Below, in pieces: positions 44,818 through 53,808 of a stretch of 59,708 nucleotides of DNA (position 1 is the first letter of the stretch; the number at the start of each line of letters is the position of its first letter). Under the pieces are notes generated by a model. The model saw nothing but the letters and a program-made list of their open reading frames with translations, had not been told where the DNA came from and made no database searches. Source of the DNA: Bacteroidota bacterium (lineage in GTDB: Bacteria; Bacteroidota; Ignavibacteria; UBA10030; BY39); contig JASEGV010000008.1 in NCBI GenBank assembly GCA_030017895.1, forward strand, positions 1-59,708. Direction: 5' to 3'. Made by a program: the position numbers and the translations under genes.

Positions 44818-46008
44818 ATGATTAAATTTTTATCAACCGTTTTTACATTAGTACTGTTACTTAGTTTTGCGGCATTCACACAAGAACCAACTACGAACAT
44901 TGGTGGTTATGGTGAACTTCACATAAATGTTCCCGAAGGAAGTTTGAAGAAGGAAGCCGACTTTCATCGCTTTATTATTTACGTGGGACATAATTTCAAC
45001 GAGAAGTGGTCGTTTATGTCGGAACTTGAAATTGAACACGCCGGTAAGGAAGTAGAGTTAGAGCAAGCATATTTAGAATACCGCCACTCGAAAGCATTGG
45101 GATTTCGTGCGGGTGTGCTGCTGCAACCGCTTGGCATCATCAATCAATACCACGAGCCGCCTATGTTTTTTGGTACTGAACGCCCAAATTTCGAGAAAAG
45201 CATAATCCCGACGACTTGGTGGGAAAACGGAATCGGAATTTTCGGTCGCATTACCGACGAAATAGATTACACCGCACAAATTACATCGGGTCTCCGAGCA
45301 GATGGCTTTACAGCAAAAGACGGGTTACGGGGTGGAAGACAAAAAGCAATCGAAAGTTTTTCTGAAAATCCATCTTTCATCGGCAGCATAAATTACACTC
45401 CGATGCCAGAATTAAAAATCGGCGGCGGAGTTTTCTTTGGCAACTCGGTTCCGGCAAACGACAAACGTTCCGGCAAAATAGATGCAAACGGTTTTGTAAG
45501 TTTAGGCGTAACACATTTACAATACAAACGAAATAATTTTGAGTTTAAAGCCGAGTATGCGTTAGTGAACCTCGCAGATGCAGATAAAATAAACCGTGCA
45601 TACCCGACAATAACAGAAAAAACAGTCAATCAAAAAATTGTAAATATCAGCGGCGATACTTTAACAATTCCTACAATACAAAAAACATCTGCACAAAATA
45701 ATGTAGCAAGTCTGATGAACGGAATTTTGATTGAGGGCGCATACAATTTCTTACCGTGTTTAATCGAAACATCCGAAGAACTCTGGGCATTCGCTCGTTT
45801 GGAAAAATACAACACACAAGCAGAAATGCCTTCCGGTTTCGTTGCAGATAGTAGATACAACCGCACCGAAATTACTTTTGGGTTTAGCTATAAACCCGTT
45901 TATAACGCCGTAGTAAAAGCCGATTTGCAAATGTTCGGAAACGAGAAGGATGGCTTCGGCAATAATATCAAACAATTTAATTTTGGAATAGGTTATTATT
46001 TCTTTTAA
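44818..46008 (+). CDS. Outer-membrane porin-like beta-barrel
   Basis: The 396-residue protein starts with a signal peptide (MIKFLSTVFTLVLLLSFAAF, cleaved near TQE). The body is strand-rich (NIGGYGELHINVPEG, ELEIEHAGKEVELEQAYLEY, GFRAGVLLQPLGIINQYHEPP) and ends in FNFGIGYYFF, a barrel terminus. It resembles phosphate-selective or general porins of the OprO/OprP type. It leads the FMN/ApbE gene set at a 0-base gap, suggesting it serves the same periplasmic redox system. Confidence 0.82.
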   Translation: MIKFLSTVFTLVLLLSFAAFTQEPTTNIGGYGELHINVPEGSLKKEADFHRFIIYVGHNFNEKWSFMSELEIEHAGKEVELEQAYLEYRHSKALGFRAGVLLQPLGIINQYHEPPMFFGTERPNFEKSIIPTTWWENGIGIFGRITDEIDYTAQITSGLRADGFTAKDGLRGGRQKAIESFSENPSFIGSINYTPMPELKIGGGVFFGNSVPANDKRSGKIDANGFVSLGVTHLQYKRNNFEFKAEYALVNLADADKINRAYPTITEKTVNQKIVNISGDTLTIPTIQKTSAQNNVASLMNGILIEGAYNFLPCLIETSEELWAFARLEKYNTQAEMPSGFVADSRYNRTEITFGFSYKPVYNAVVKADLQMFGNEKDGFGNNIKQFNFGIGYYFF

Positions 46009-46554
46009 ATGAAATTTTTATTCCAAATTTTTTTAGCGTTCTTGGTTTGGGAAGTAGTTTATCCCCAAGCCAATCTTACCGATAAAGCCGCTGCATCCCT
46101 AAAAACTTATTTCGGCGATTCAGTTGAAGTCGTATCACGCGTATTTAGATTTTCTGAAGAAGAAAAATTAAAAATACAACTGGCTCAGAATTCCAAAACT
46201 AATATTGATTCTATATCTTTGTTTATATGCACAAGTTCAGGACAGAGATTGGGATATGGAATATTGGATAACGTGAAAGGCAAATCGCAGCCGATAACGT
46301 ATCTGACTGTGATTGATACCTTAGGAGATGTTGTTGATGTGAATATACTCGTTTACCGAGAATCGCACGGCGGTGAAGTTCAAAACGAAAGTTTCCGCCG
46401 GCAATTCCGCGGCATGAATGCAAAAAGCAAGATTGATATTGGAAGGGATATTAAAAGTATAAGCGGAGCTACAATTTCTTCGCGCTCCGTTACTGGGGGT
46501 GTGAAAAACGTTATAAGAATTTTTGAAATTATTAGACCATCACTGAACCAATAA
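46009..46554 (+). CDS. FMN-binding domain protein, covalently flavinylated
   Basis: The 181-residue protein has an N-terminal signal (about 1-18) and an FMN-binding domain as in RnfG/NqrC. SGATISSRSVTGGV near 150 carries the S/T-G-A-T-x-S-S flavinylation motif; the threonine should receive FMN from ApbE, encoded two genes downstream. It starts directly after the barrel gene stop. Expected to work in the periplasm as an electron carrier. Confidence 0.88.
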   Translation: MKFLFQIFLAFLVWEVVYPQANLTDKAAASLKTYFGDSVEVVSRVFRFSEEEKLKIQLAQNSKTNIDSISLFICTSSGQRLGYGILDNVKGKSQPITYLTVIDTLGDVVDVNILVYRESHGGEVQNESFRRQFRGMNAKSKIDIGRDIKSISGATISSRSVTGGVKNVIRIFEIIRPSLNQ

Positions 46555-46557
46555 ACA

Positions 46558-47055
46558 ATGCTTAACAATTTTTCTTTACGACAATCAGATTTTAATCTGA
46601 AGATTCTGATCACAGCCTTCCTGATTCTTCTAACCTTTGGCTACAGTATCGGTTTGCTTTTAGTTGAACATAAAACAGCGCTCACACCAAGCGGCATTAC
46701 TGAAGAATACAAAGGCACGAACGAAGACTCGCAAGCGGAAGTTATCAAATATTCTCGAAGTAAAAACGAGATGTACATATTTTTACATAACCATATAACT
46801 TCGCTTTCGGTAATATTTTTCGTAATCGGATTTATTTTTTATTTCAGCTCGATTGCATCAAATCAGCTTAAAACATTTTTAATACTCGAACCTTTTATGA
46901 GCATAGCAATTACATTTTCCGGAATATGGCTTTTGTGGGAAACATCACAATTGTTCTCTTGGCTTGTATTGATATCTGGAATTTTGATGGGTTTATCATA
47001 CGCAGCAATGGTTATTTTAATACTCATTGAATTATGGATTCCAAAAAGAAAATAA
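46558..47055 (+). CDS. Four-helix membrane protein of the flavin cluster
   Basis: A 165-residue protein with four clear membrane helices (about 16-36, 81-101, 110-130, 135-157) and an external loop after the first. It overlaps the apbE start by 22 bases. A histidine (LHNHITS) precedes the second helix. I do not recognise the family; by position it could link the quinone pool or inner membrane to the FMN-binding protein. Confidence 0.6.
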   Translation: MLNNFSLRQSDFNLKILITAFLILLTFGYSIGLLLVEHKTALTPSGITEEYKGTNEDSQAEVIKYSRSKNEMYIFLHNHITSLSVIFFVIGFIFYFSSIASNQLKTFLILEPFMSIAITFSGIWLLWETSQLFSWLVLISGILMGLSYAAMVILILIELWIPKRK

Positions 47056-48062
47056 ATATTTTTAACAGACGGGATTTTCTGAAGTTAAGCGGGATTCTTA
47101 TAGCGGGAAAATTAATCCTTCCTTCTAAAATATTTTCCGCAATAAAACAGCCATCGAAGGTTTTACGGTCAACATTCACAATGGGTAGCATTGTAACAGT
47201 GGAAGCACACTGCGACGATAAAGTTTTGTGTAACCTTGCAATCAACGAAGCTTTCAACGAAATGAAAACCATCGATAAATTGATGAGTGTGTTTGATGAT
47301 TCAAGTCAAGTTTCGCTCATTAATAATTTCGCTAACAGTGAAGCTGTTAAGGTTGATTCACGAATTATCGAGTTAATAAAGTATGCACAAGATATTTCAC
47401 AACGAACAGATGGAAATTTTGATATAACTGTTGAACCGTTGATGCAACTTTACGGCTTTAGAAGCGATGATGAGATAAATGAGATACCTTCAGATAAAAA
47501 GTTGAATGAAGTCCTTTCCGCTGTTGGAATGGAAAACATTGTGATTAATGAAAATGAATCATCTGTATTCCTAAACAATTCCAAAACTAAAATTGATTTC
47601 GGCGGCGTAGCAGTGGGTTATGCAATGGATAGAGCGGTTTCTATTTTAAAATCTTACGGTATCGAGTCAGCATTCATCAACCACAGCGGCGATATTTTCG
47701 CAATCGGTTCTCCTCCGGAAGAAGCAGCCTGGAAAATTGGTGTCATTGACCCAACTAAACAAAACGATATAGTTACTACTATTAATCTAAAAGATGAAGC
47801 TCTTGCAACATCGGGCAACTACAGTAACTTCGTAAAAATAGATAGTAGAAGGGTTGGTCACATATTAAATCCTAAAAAAGGTATGCTTGATGAAAATTTT
47901 TTAAATTTTTCTATAACTGCCCCAAAAACTATTGAAGCCGATGCTCTTACTACAGGACTTTTTGTTTTTGATATTGAAAAAGCCAATTCTTTTTTTAAGT
48001 TGAACGAAAATCTGAAATACATTGCGGTTTTGAGGGATTGTAATATCGTAAAGAATTATTAA
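47034..48062 (+). CDS. apbE: FAD:protein FMN transferase
   Basis: The 342-residue protein has a Tat-like signal (NRRDFLKLSGILIAG) and the ApbE fold: FTMGSIVTVEAHC, DFGGVAVGYAMDRAV, SAFINHSGDIFAIG and ATSGNYSNFV with the metal-binding end DALTTGLFVF. It attaches FMN to periplasmic proteins, here presumably the FMN-binding protein two genes upstream. The short overlap with the previous gene indicates one operon. Confidence 0.94.
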   Translation: MDSKKKINIFNRRDFLKLSGILIAGKLILPSKIFSAIKQPSKVLRSTFTMGSIVTVEAHCDDKVLCNLAINEAFNEMKTIDKLMSVFDDSSQVSLINNFANSEAVKVDSRIIELIKYAQDISQRTDGNFDITVEPLMQLYGFRSDDEINEIPSDKKLNEVLSAVGMENIVINENESSVFLNNSKTKIDFGGVAVGYAMDRAVSILKSYGIESAFINHSGDIFAIGSPPEEAAWKIGVIDPTKQNDIVTTINLKDEALATSGNYSNFVKIDSRRVGHILNPKKGMLDENFLNFSITAPKTIEADALTTGLFVFDIEKANSFFKLNENLKYIAVLRDCNIVKNY

Positions 48063-48089
48063 CATTTCGCAATACCAAAAAAAAATCTC

Positions 48090-48118
48090 TTGACTATTAT
48101 CTAAATTTATTTTATAAT
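48090..48118 (+). promoter_or_regulatory. Consensus promoter of SufT-like gene copy 1
   Basis: TTGACT (48090-48095), 17-base spacer, TATAAT (48113-48118), 27 bases before the ATG. It is duplicated with its gene. Confidence 0.75.
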
Positions 48119-48144
48119 TGCATCAACATTTTTTAAAAATAATT

Positions 48145-48465
48145 ATGAGCGAAGATAAAGCATCAATCATTACAGAAGAAGAAGTTTACGAAGCACTCAG
48201 AGAGTGCTACGATCCGGAAATACCAGTGAACGTAGTTGACTTAGGCTTGATCTACGATGTGAAAATAATAGATGATTGGGTTGGTATTAAAATGACGTTG
48301 ACTGCACCGGGATGTCCTGCCCACACATGGATTTCTCAAAACATCCGCAACCGGATATTGCAAATGCCTGGAATTAAAGACGCCGATGTCAGGATTGTTT
48401 GGGAACCTTTATGGAACCCCAGCTTAATGTCGGAAGATGATAAGAAAATTTTAGGAATGCCTTAA
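48145..48465 (+). CDS. MIP18/DUF59 (SufT-like) iron-sulfur assembly protein, copy 1
   Basis: The 106-residue protein is a single MIP18 domain: ECYDPEIPVNVVDLGLIYDV near the start and MTLTAPGCPAHTWI with the conserved cysteine. Such proteins help deliver iron-sulfur clusters. The ATG at 48145 is preferred; the earlier TTG falls in the promoter. A nearly identical second copy lies at 50140-50460, with about five residue changes. Confidence 0.92.
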   Translation: MSEDKASIITEEEVYEALRECYDPEIPVNVVDLGLIYDVKIIDDWVGIKMTLTAPGCPAHTWISQNIRNRILQMPGIKDADVRIVWEPLWNPSLMSEDDKKILGMP

Positions 48466-48473
48466 ATTAAATC

Positions 48474-48559
48474 AAGCCCGATGGATCCCATTTTTATGGG
48501 TGGGGATACGCTACCGCCTCCCAGCTATCTCTTAACAATTCGTCGGGCTTCCCCTTTTT
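48474..48559 (+). terminator. Structured terminator of copy 1
   Basis: Outer stem AAGCCCGA (48474) and TCGGGCTT (48543) enclose at least two smaller pairings (CCCAT/ATGGG and GATAcGC/GC-TATC) and end in CCCCTTTTT. The whole structure is duplicated with the gene. Confidence 0.75.
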
Positions 48560-48565
48560 CCCATC

Positions 48566-49970
48566 TTACGCACTGGGCCACCCAAAATTAATTTCGAATA
48601 ATTTTAACAGTTGAACTTGCTCTTCATTTTTTATCAAAAGTCTTGTGTAGCTTGATTTTGAATAAGGCGTGGTGATGGTAAGAGCATAAATAGTCCTTAA
48701 AATGTCGATTGCTTTTTCGGGACTTAACTCTGAGGTTTTATTTTTAAGTTGTCGTTCCAGTTCTTTGTAAACAACACATGCTGCAAATGATACAAACGTG
48801 TGCTTCTATTCTGCGTTTTAAGTAATGGAAGACCGGACGTATGCGTAAATCTGTTTTGGATATGCGGAATGTTTTTTCAACCTGCCATAGCTGTTTGTAT
48901 TGTGCTATTACTTCTCCGTCTAATTTTAAGTATTTGTTGTACCCTTTATGGGTTATATGTTTTTTTGTGAGTTTTTCTGCTGATAGTGATTTTTCAAGTT
49001 TCTTTAATCCACGTTTTCTGTTATACTCATCTTTTTTCGCTCTTTGTGCAGAATAACTGATGATCATTTTTTGTCCCTCTTGCTTCTGTAAAATAGCGCT
49101 TTGACCATCGTTTAATCTTAACGATAGTAATTGTGTTTTTAGTGATTCAGATTCGCTCTTTATTCGCGCTCCAACAATAAATTCATATTTCTTTTCAATT
49201 AGTTCTTTTATGTTTTGGTTTAACATCAATCCCGCATCAGCTACTACGACTAATTGTTCTATCTTATATTTTTTCTTGAATGTTTCAACAACAGAAAGCA
49301 TCGTATGCCCCTCAAATTTATTCCCTTCAAAAATTTCATACCCCAGAGGGAACCCAGTAACATTTACCAACAAACCAAGTACGATTTGAGGTTGTTGATG
49401 TTTACCATCTTTGCTAAATCCCATCTTACGCAGTTCGTCTTCCTCTTCTGCTTCAAAATATAATGTGGTAACATCATAGAAGACAATAGTTGCGCCACCT
49501 TGCACAAGCTTCATTTGTTGCTGTTGTAGCTTATCTAAGTAACGATACACTTTATCAATATTAATACTGATTCCTTTGTACTTATAAAGATAATCAACTG
49601 TTTTTAGTTTGCTTACAGGGTATACTAAACGGGTGATCACCAAATGTCGGAACAACTCATCTTGTAATTTATTTAATCCAATTTGATCAAATATTTTACC
49701 CAATAATAGTTCGGGACCTATTAATTTGAATTCTTCTACCGAATTGAAAAATATATCTACTAATTCTTTTTCTTTATTGATTTCAAAATTGAATTGCTGT
49801 TGTCCGTGAAGTGTTTTTATCTCTTGCTTGGCTTGTTGATAAAGCTCGTCAACTATAGTGCTATCATCAGAGTTGCCGATAGTTTTGATAACTTTGTATT
49901 TACCTGAACTTTTGTCAATGATTTGAATACTGATTTTACCGCTTTTATTTTTCTTTTTCCGTACAAACAT
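48566..49970 (-). pseudogene. IS1634-family transposase with a late frameshift
   Basis: The first frame gives 408 residues with the IS1634 (IS4-like DDE) layout: VFYDVTTLYFEAE (first D), VVADAGLM (second D) and YKQLWQVEKTFRISKTDL (YREK-like, last E). It ends early at CSMCCLQRTGTTT. Shifting frame near 48785 restores FAACVVYKELERQL and runs to 48566, ending inside the IS terminus. The indel (probably 2 bases lost) removes only the last ~70 residues. Activity is doubtful. Confidence 0.85.
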
Positions 49971-49998
49971 ATTACAATATTACACACTGGGACACCCA
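48566..49998 (-). mobile_element. IS1634-like insertion sequence
   Basis: About 1.4 kb. The ends contain TGGGnnnCCCA palindromes (48574-48584 and 49988-49998), so they read both as inverted and as direct repeats; TTACrCACTGGG is repeated directly at 48566 and 49980. The IS lies exactly between the two copies of the SufT-like gene. The transposase fills almost the whole element. I could not identify a clear target duplication. Confidence 0.8.
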
Positions 49999-50084
49999 AA
50001 TTCAAGAAAAATATACGGTTTCTGGTAAAATTTCTAAAGATTTTTCGTTTCTGTTAAAAATGTGCGGAAGTCAGGAAAAATCTC

Positions 50085-50113
50085 TTGACTATTATCTAAA
50101 TTTATTTTATAAT
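50085..50113 (+). promoter_or_regulatory. Consensus promoter of SufT-like gene copy 2
   Basis: TTGACT (50085-50090), 17-base spacer, TATAAT (50108-50113), identical to copy 1 through both boxes and spacer. Confidence 0.75.
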
Positions 50114-50139
50114 TGTATCAACATTTTTTAAAAAAAATT

Positions 50140-50460
50140 ATGGGCGAAGATAAAGCATCAATCGTTACAGAAGAAGAAGTTTACGAAGCACTCAGAGAGT
50201 GCTACGATCCGGAAATTCCTGTAAACGTAGTTGACTTAGGGTTGATTTACGATGTGAAAATAATTGATGATTGGGTTGGGGTGAAGATGACGTTAACAGC
50301 GCCTGGATGTCCTGCACACACATGGATATCTCAAAACATCCGCAACCGGATATTGCAAATGCCCGGCATCAAAGACGCCAATGTGAGGATTGTTTGGGAA
50401 CCGTTATGGAATCCCAGCTTAATGTCGGAAGATGCTAAGAAAATTTTAGGAATGCCTTAA
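50140..50460 (+). CDS. MIP18/DUF59 (SufT-like) iron-sulfur assembly protein, copy 2
   Basis: The 106-residue protein differs from copy 1 at about five positions (for example MGEDK for MSEDK, DANVR for DADVR, SEDAKK for SEDDKK). All motif residues, including the GCPAH cysteine, are kept. Silent changes outnumber coding ones, so both copies have stayed under selection. Promoter and terminator are duplicated as well. Confidence 0.92.
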   Translation: MGEDKASIVTEEEVYEALRECYDPEIPVNVVDLGLIYDVKIIDDWVGVKMTLTAPGCPAHTWISQNIRNRILQMPGIKDANVRIVWEPLWNPSLMSEDAKKILGMP

Positions 50461-50469
50461 TTTAAAAAC

Positions 50470-50556
50470 AAGCCCGATGGATCCCATTTTTTGGGTGGGG
50501 ATACGCTATCGCTATCCGGCTATCCCTTAACAATTCGTCGGGCTTCCCCTTTTTTA
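50470..50556 (+). terminator. Structured terminator of copy 2, shared with ychF
   Basis: Same design as after copy 1: outer stem AAGCCCGA (50470) with TCGGGCTT (50538), inner pairings kept although the loops differ, then a T run. It overlaps the last codons of ychF on the other strand and may end both transcripts. Confidence 0.75.
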
Positions 50557-51648
50557 TACATTGACTCTGAAAAATACAACATCCCCGTCCTCAATTGAAT
50601 AATCCTTGCCGTGAATGTGTAGTAGCCCTTTCTCTCTTAATACCGCATCAGACCCAACCGCAATTAATTCTTTCAACTTTATTACTTCAGCTTTAATAAA
50701 ACCTTTTTCAAAATCTGTATGAATTTTACCGGCTGCTTTTGGCGCTTTTGTTCCCTTCTTGACTGTCCACGCACGCAGCTCTTTTTCGTTGTGTGTGTAG
50801 AAAGTAATTAGATCCAACAACCAATATCCTTCCTTGATTACTTTATCCAAACTTGATTCAGAGATACCTAAATCTTTCAAAAATTTTTCCCGTTCATCAT
50901 AATTTATATCAGCGATTTCAGCCTCCATTTCTCCGTCAACGACCATTACTTTAGATCCGCGATGAACTGCCAACTGTTCTACAATTTTTAGAAAGTCATT
51001 ACCTTTTGTTAATCCATCTTCATCAACATTTGCAATAAACATAACCGGTTTTGCCGTTAACAGATGAAGATGACAAGCAAGCTCTTTTTCTTCATCATCT
51101 AAATTTAGCATTCTGGCAAGTTTGCCTCCAGCTAGATGATTTTTTAACTTCTGACAAACCTCAATTCCGTGTCTTATCTTCTTATCACCGGATTTTGATT
51201 GTCTTTCCAGTTCAGATAAGTTTTTTTGGATTGTTTCGATGTCTTTAAGTATCAGCTCTGTTTCAACAATTTCAATATCTCTTTTTGGATCGACACTTCC
51301 GTAAGTGTGAACAACATTCTCACCTTCGAAACACCGAACAACATGTGCAATCGCATCGACTTCGCGAATATGAGCCAGAAATTGGTTCCCCAAACCTTCA
51401 CCCTTATTTGCTCCTTTAACTAAACCCGCGATATCTACAAACTCAATCGTGGTTGGAATAATATTAGGTGGTTTAAAGATTTTCGCAAGGATCGTTAATC
51501 GTTCATCGGGGACAGTAACAACACCTGAGTGCGGTTCCTTCGTAGTGAATGGAAAATTTCCAACTGCCGAATTTGCTGAAGTAATTGCATTAAAGATGGT
51601 AGATTTACCAACATTGGGTAAGCCTACTATTCCACAATTAAAGCCCAT
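50554..51648 (-). CDS. ychF: Redox-regulated ATPase YchF (OLA1 family)
   Basis: The 364-residue protein has GLPNVGKSTIFNAIT (G1), DIAGLVKGANKGEGLGNQFL (G3) and NVDE in place of the usual NKxD, which is why the family prefers ATP. The C-terminal TGS-like domain starts near LITFYT. It binds ribosomes and takes part in stress control. It begins 3 bases from heptamer array I, with no Shine-Dalgarno visible. Confidence 0.96.
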   Translation of the reverse strand: MGFNCGIVGLPNVGKSTIFNAITSANSAVGNFPFTTKEPHSGVVTVPDERLTILAKIFKPPNIIPTTIEFVDIAGLVKGANKGEGLGNQFLAHIREVDAIAHVVRCFEGENVVHTYGSVDPKRDIEIVETELILKDIETIQKNLSELERQSKSGDKKIRHGIEVCQKLKNHLAGGKLARMLNLDDEEKELACHLHLLTAKPVMFIANVDEDGLTKGNDFLKIVEQLAVHRGSKVMVVDGEMEAEIADINYDEREKFLKDLGISESSLDKVIKEGYWLLDLITFYTHNEKELRAWTVKKGTKAPKAAGKIHTDFEKGFIKAEVIKLKELIAVGSDAVLREKGLLHIHGKDYSIEDGDVVFFRVNV

Positions 51649-51650
51649 AA

Positions 51651-51671
51651 TAAATTTTAAATTTTAAATTT
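51651..51671. repeat. Heptamer array I at the ychF start (TAAATTT, 3 units)
   Basis: Three exact TAAATTT units, starting 3 bases upstream of the ychF start codon, where a ribosome-binding site would lie. Confidence 0.65.
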
Positions 51672-51744
51672 AGTATTTTCTTCTAATGGATAATTATTGT
51701 ATTTGAAAATCAAAACCTATCCATCGCTGTTATTTTCAGAAAAA

Positions 51745-52848
51745 TTATTTCCCGGGTTGGAAGTTTTGTACTTCTTCTAAAATTGTACTGACAATTTCGT
51801 CTTCTTTAATCTTTTTAATCATCTCCCCTTTTCGATACAAAATTGCAACACCTTTTCCTGCCGCAATCCCGATGTCGGCTTCGCTTGCTTCTCCCGGTCC
51901 GTTAACGACGCAACCTAACACAGCAATTTTGATGGGTTTTTTTTCGCCCGCTAACTTTTCTTCAAGCTGTTTAACTATACTGAATAAATCAACTTCCAAA
52001 CGTCCACAAGTGGGACAAGCAATCAGCTCAACATTCCGAGATGCCAAACTTAACGAGCGGAGAATCTCCTTACCAACTTCAATCTCTTTGACGGGATCAT
52101 CAGTGAGTGATACCCGAATGGTATCGCCAACCCCTTCAGCTAACAAAGTTCCGATTCCTACGGCAGATTTAATTGTGCCAATTTTGGTGGTTCCGGCTTC
52201 GGTTACACCAAGATGAAGCGGTAGGTCGGTCTTTGACGCAATCAATCTGTAAGCTTCTATCATTAATTTTACATCAGTCGATTTTACAGAGATTACTACA
52301 TCTTTGAAATTGAACTCATCACATATTCCCACATGCCTCATGGCACTCTCATACAAAGCTTCGGCAGTCGGGAAACCGTGTTTTTCGAGTATATCTTCTT
52401 CAAGCGAACCTGAGTTTACTCCGATACGTATCGGAATTCCTTTTCCGGCTGCAGCTTCCAAAACTTGTCGAATCCTATTCTTCGAACCAATATTTCCGGG
52501 ATTGATTCTAACTTTTGCAACTCCCGCTTCAATTGCTTGCAAAGCAAATACATGATTGAAATGAATATCCGCGACAACAGGTATTGGCGACTTCATCACA
52601 ATCTTCGGCATTGCTTCGGCTGCCTCTTTATCATTAACTGTAACACGTACGATATCGCAGCCAGCTTCTGTTGCTTCAATTATCTGCTTTACCGTAGCAT
52701 CAACATCGCCGGTTTTGGTTTTAGTCATTGTTTGCACAGAGATTGGTGCATCACCGCCAATAAGCACACCACCAACATTGACTTGCCGGGTTTGTCTGCG
52801 AATACCAACTTTGTATGTAGGATGACTATTTAGTTCCGAAGAGGACAT
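51745..52848 (-). CDS. ispG: 4-hydroxy-3-methylbut-2-enyl diphosphate synthase
   Basis: The 367-residue enzyme of the MEP isoprenoid pathway. The N-terminal TIM barrel shows PISVQTMTKTKTGDVDATV and VRINPGNIG; the C-terminal 4Fe-4S domain has ACPTCGRLEVDL and GCVVNGPGEASEADIGIA, giving three cysteine ligands. The length fits the compact bacterial form. Confidence 0.97.
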   Translation of the reverse strand: MSSSELNSHPTYKVGIRRQTRQVNVGGVLIGGDAPISVQTMTKTKTGDVDATVKQIIEATEAGCDIVRVTVNDKEAAEAMPKIVMKSPIPVVADIHFNHVFALQAIEAGVAKVRINPGNIGSKNRIRQVLEAAAGKGIPIRIGVNSGSLEEDILEKHGFPTAEALYESAMRHVGICDEFNFKDVVISVKSTDVKLMIEAYRLIASKTDLPLHLGVTEAGTTKIGTIKSAVGIGTLLAEGVGDTIRVSLTDDPVKEIEVGKEILRSLSLASRNVELIACPTCGRLEVDLFSIVKQLEEKLAGEKKPIKIAVLGCVVNGPGEASEADIGIAAGKGVAILYRKGEMIKKIKEDEIVSTILEEVQNFQPGK

Positions 52849-52855
52849 GGATATT

Positions 52856-52897
52856 TATGATTTATGAAATATGAATTATGAATTATGAATTTTGATT
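52856..52897. repeat. Heptamer array J at the ispG start (TATGAAT, 6 units)
   Basis: Units TATGATT, TATGAAA, TATGAAT three times, TTTGATT, in strict phase. The array begins 8 bases before the ispG start codon and ends at the stop codon of the rhomboid gene. Confidence 0.85.
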
Positions 52898-53808
52898 TAC
52901 TTCAATTTCTTACTCGCTTCAAAGAGGATTTGTTTTTCTTTTTCAGAAAGATTTTGATAACCTTCTTTACTTATCTTATCGAGAATTTCATCAACCCGTT
53001 GTTGTAGTGCATCCTGGTTTTCTTCAATATCAAAATATTTCGCATCGCTGATTATATCTGGACTTTTTTTTGTAGCGGTTGTATATCTTCCCGGCTTTTG
53101 ATAAATACTGATGAACTTTTCCCAGAAGTTTATTAGTTGATATCTTTTAGAATCTATTATAATGAGAATGAAACCAACAGCAGCGCCACCTAAATGAGCG
53201 AAGTGTGCGATGCCGTCTTGTGTTCCGGTTATTCCGGCATATAACTCAATTGCCATGAATATCGTCACAAAATATTTTGCTTTTATTGGGAGGAAGAAAT
53301 AGAGAAAAATTGGTCGATTAGGGAAAATTATTCCGAAAGCAAGCAAGATTCCATAAACGGCACCCGATGCACCAACAGTAGGACCGCCCTGCCCGAATAA
53401 AGGACCCAACAACAGATTTGAGATGCCGGCACCGATACCACAAGCAAGATAAAAGAGAAGGAATTTTTTTGAGCCCCAATTATTTTCCAATTCCATTCCA
53501 AACATCCAGAGTGCAAACATATTAAATAATAAGTGCATAAAACTGGCATGCATAAACATGTATGTGAATAATTGCCAAAATTGGAGTGTTGGCATTTCTG
53601 GGATGTTTGAGAATATCGGATATAGAGCAAAGGTTGAGTCAATAAAGTAAGCTAAAGAATAATCGCCAATCCTGAATAACCCGAAGAAACCAGAAAATAA
53701 AAATATGCTTATATTAATAAGCAATAACGCTTTGATTACTGGGGGGAAAAATCGGAAGCCGCCAAAAAGCGAGGGTCGTTGATAGTTATATGTTTGGTTG
53801 TAAGACAA
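52897..53808 (-). CDS. Rhomboid family intramembrane serine protease
   Basis: With a TTG start at 53808 the protein has 303 residues and about six membrane helices. Catalytic landmarks are present: HASFMHLLFNMFALWMFG (HxxxHxxFN), GASGAVYG with the active serine, and HFAHLGGAAVGF with the histidine. A longer frame to 53925 reads through heptamer array K and a dispersed repeat, and its extra 39 residues look like translated repeat. The C-terminal 60 residues form a charged cytosolic tail (NLSEKEKQILFEASKKLK). Confidence 0.87.
   Translation of the reverse strand: MSYNQTYNYQRPSLFGGFRFFPPVIKALLLINISIFLFSGFFGLFRIGDYSLAYFIDSTFALYPIFSNIPEMPTLQFWQLFTYMFMHASFMHLLFNMFALWMFGMELENNWGSKKFLLFYLACGIGAGISNLLLGPLFGQGGPTVGASGAVYGILLAFGIIFPNRPIFLYFFLPIKAKYFVTIFMAIELYAGITGTQDGIAHFAHLGGAAVGFILIIIDSKRYQLINFWEKFISIYQKPGRYTTATKKSPDIISDAKYFDIEENQDALQQRVDEILDKISKEGYQNLSEKEKQILFEASKKLK

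Noticed and set aside
48566-49998. Direct repeats at the IS as target-site duplication
   Set aside because: The 19-base repeat includes the palindromic IS ends themselves and is too long for IS1634-type duplications.
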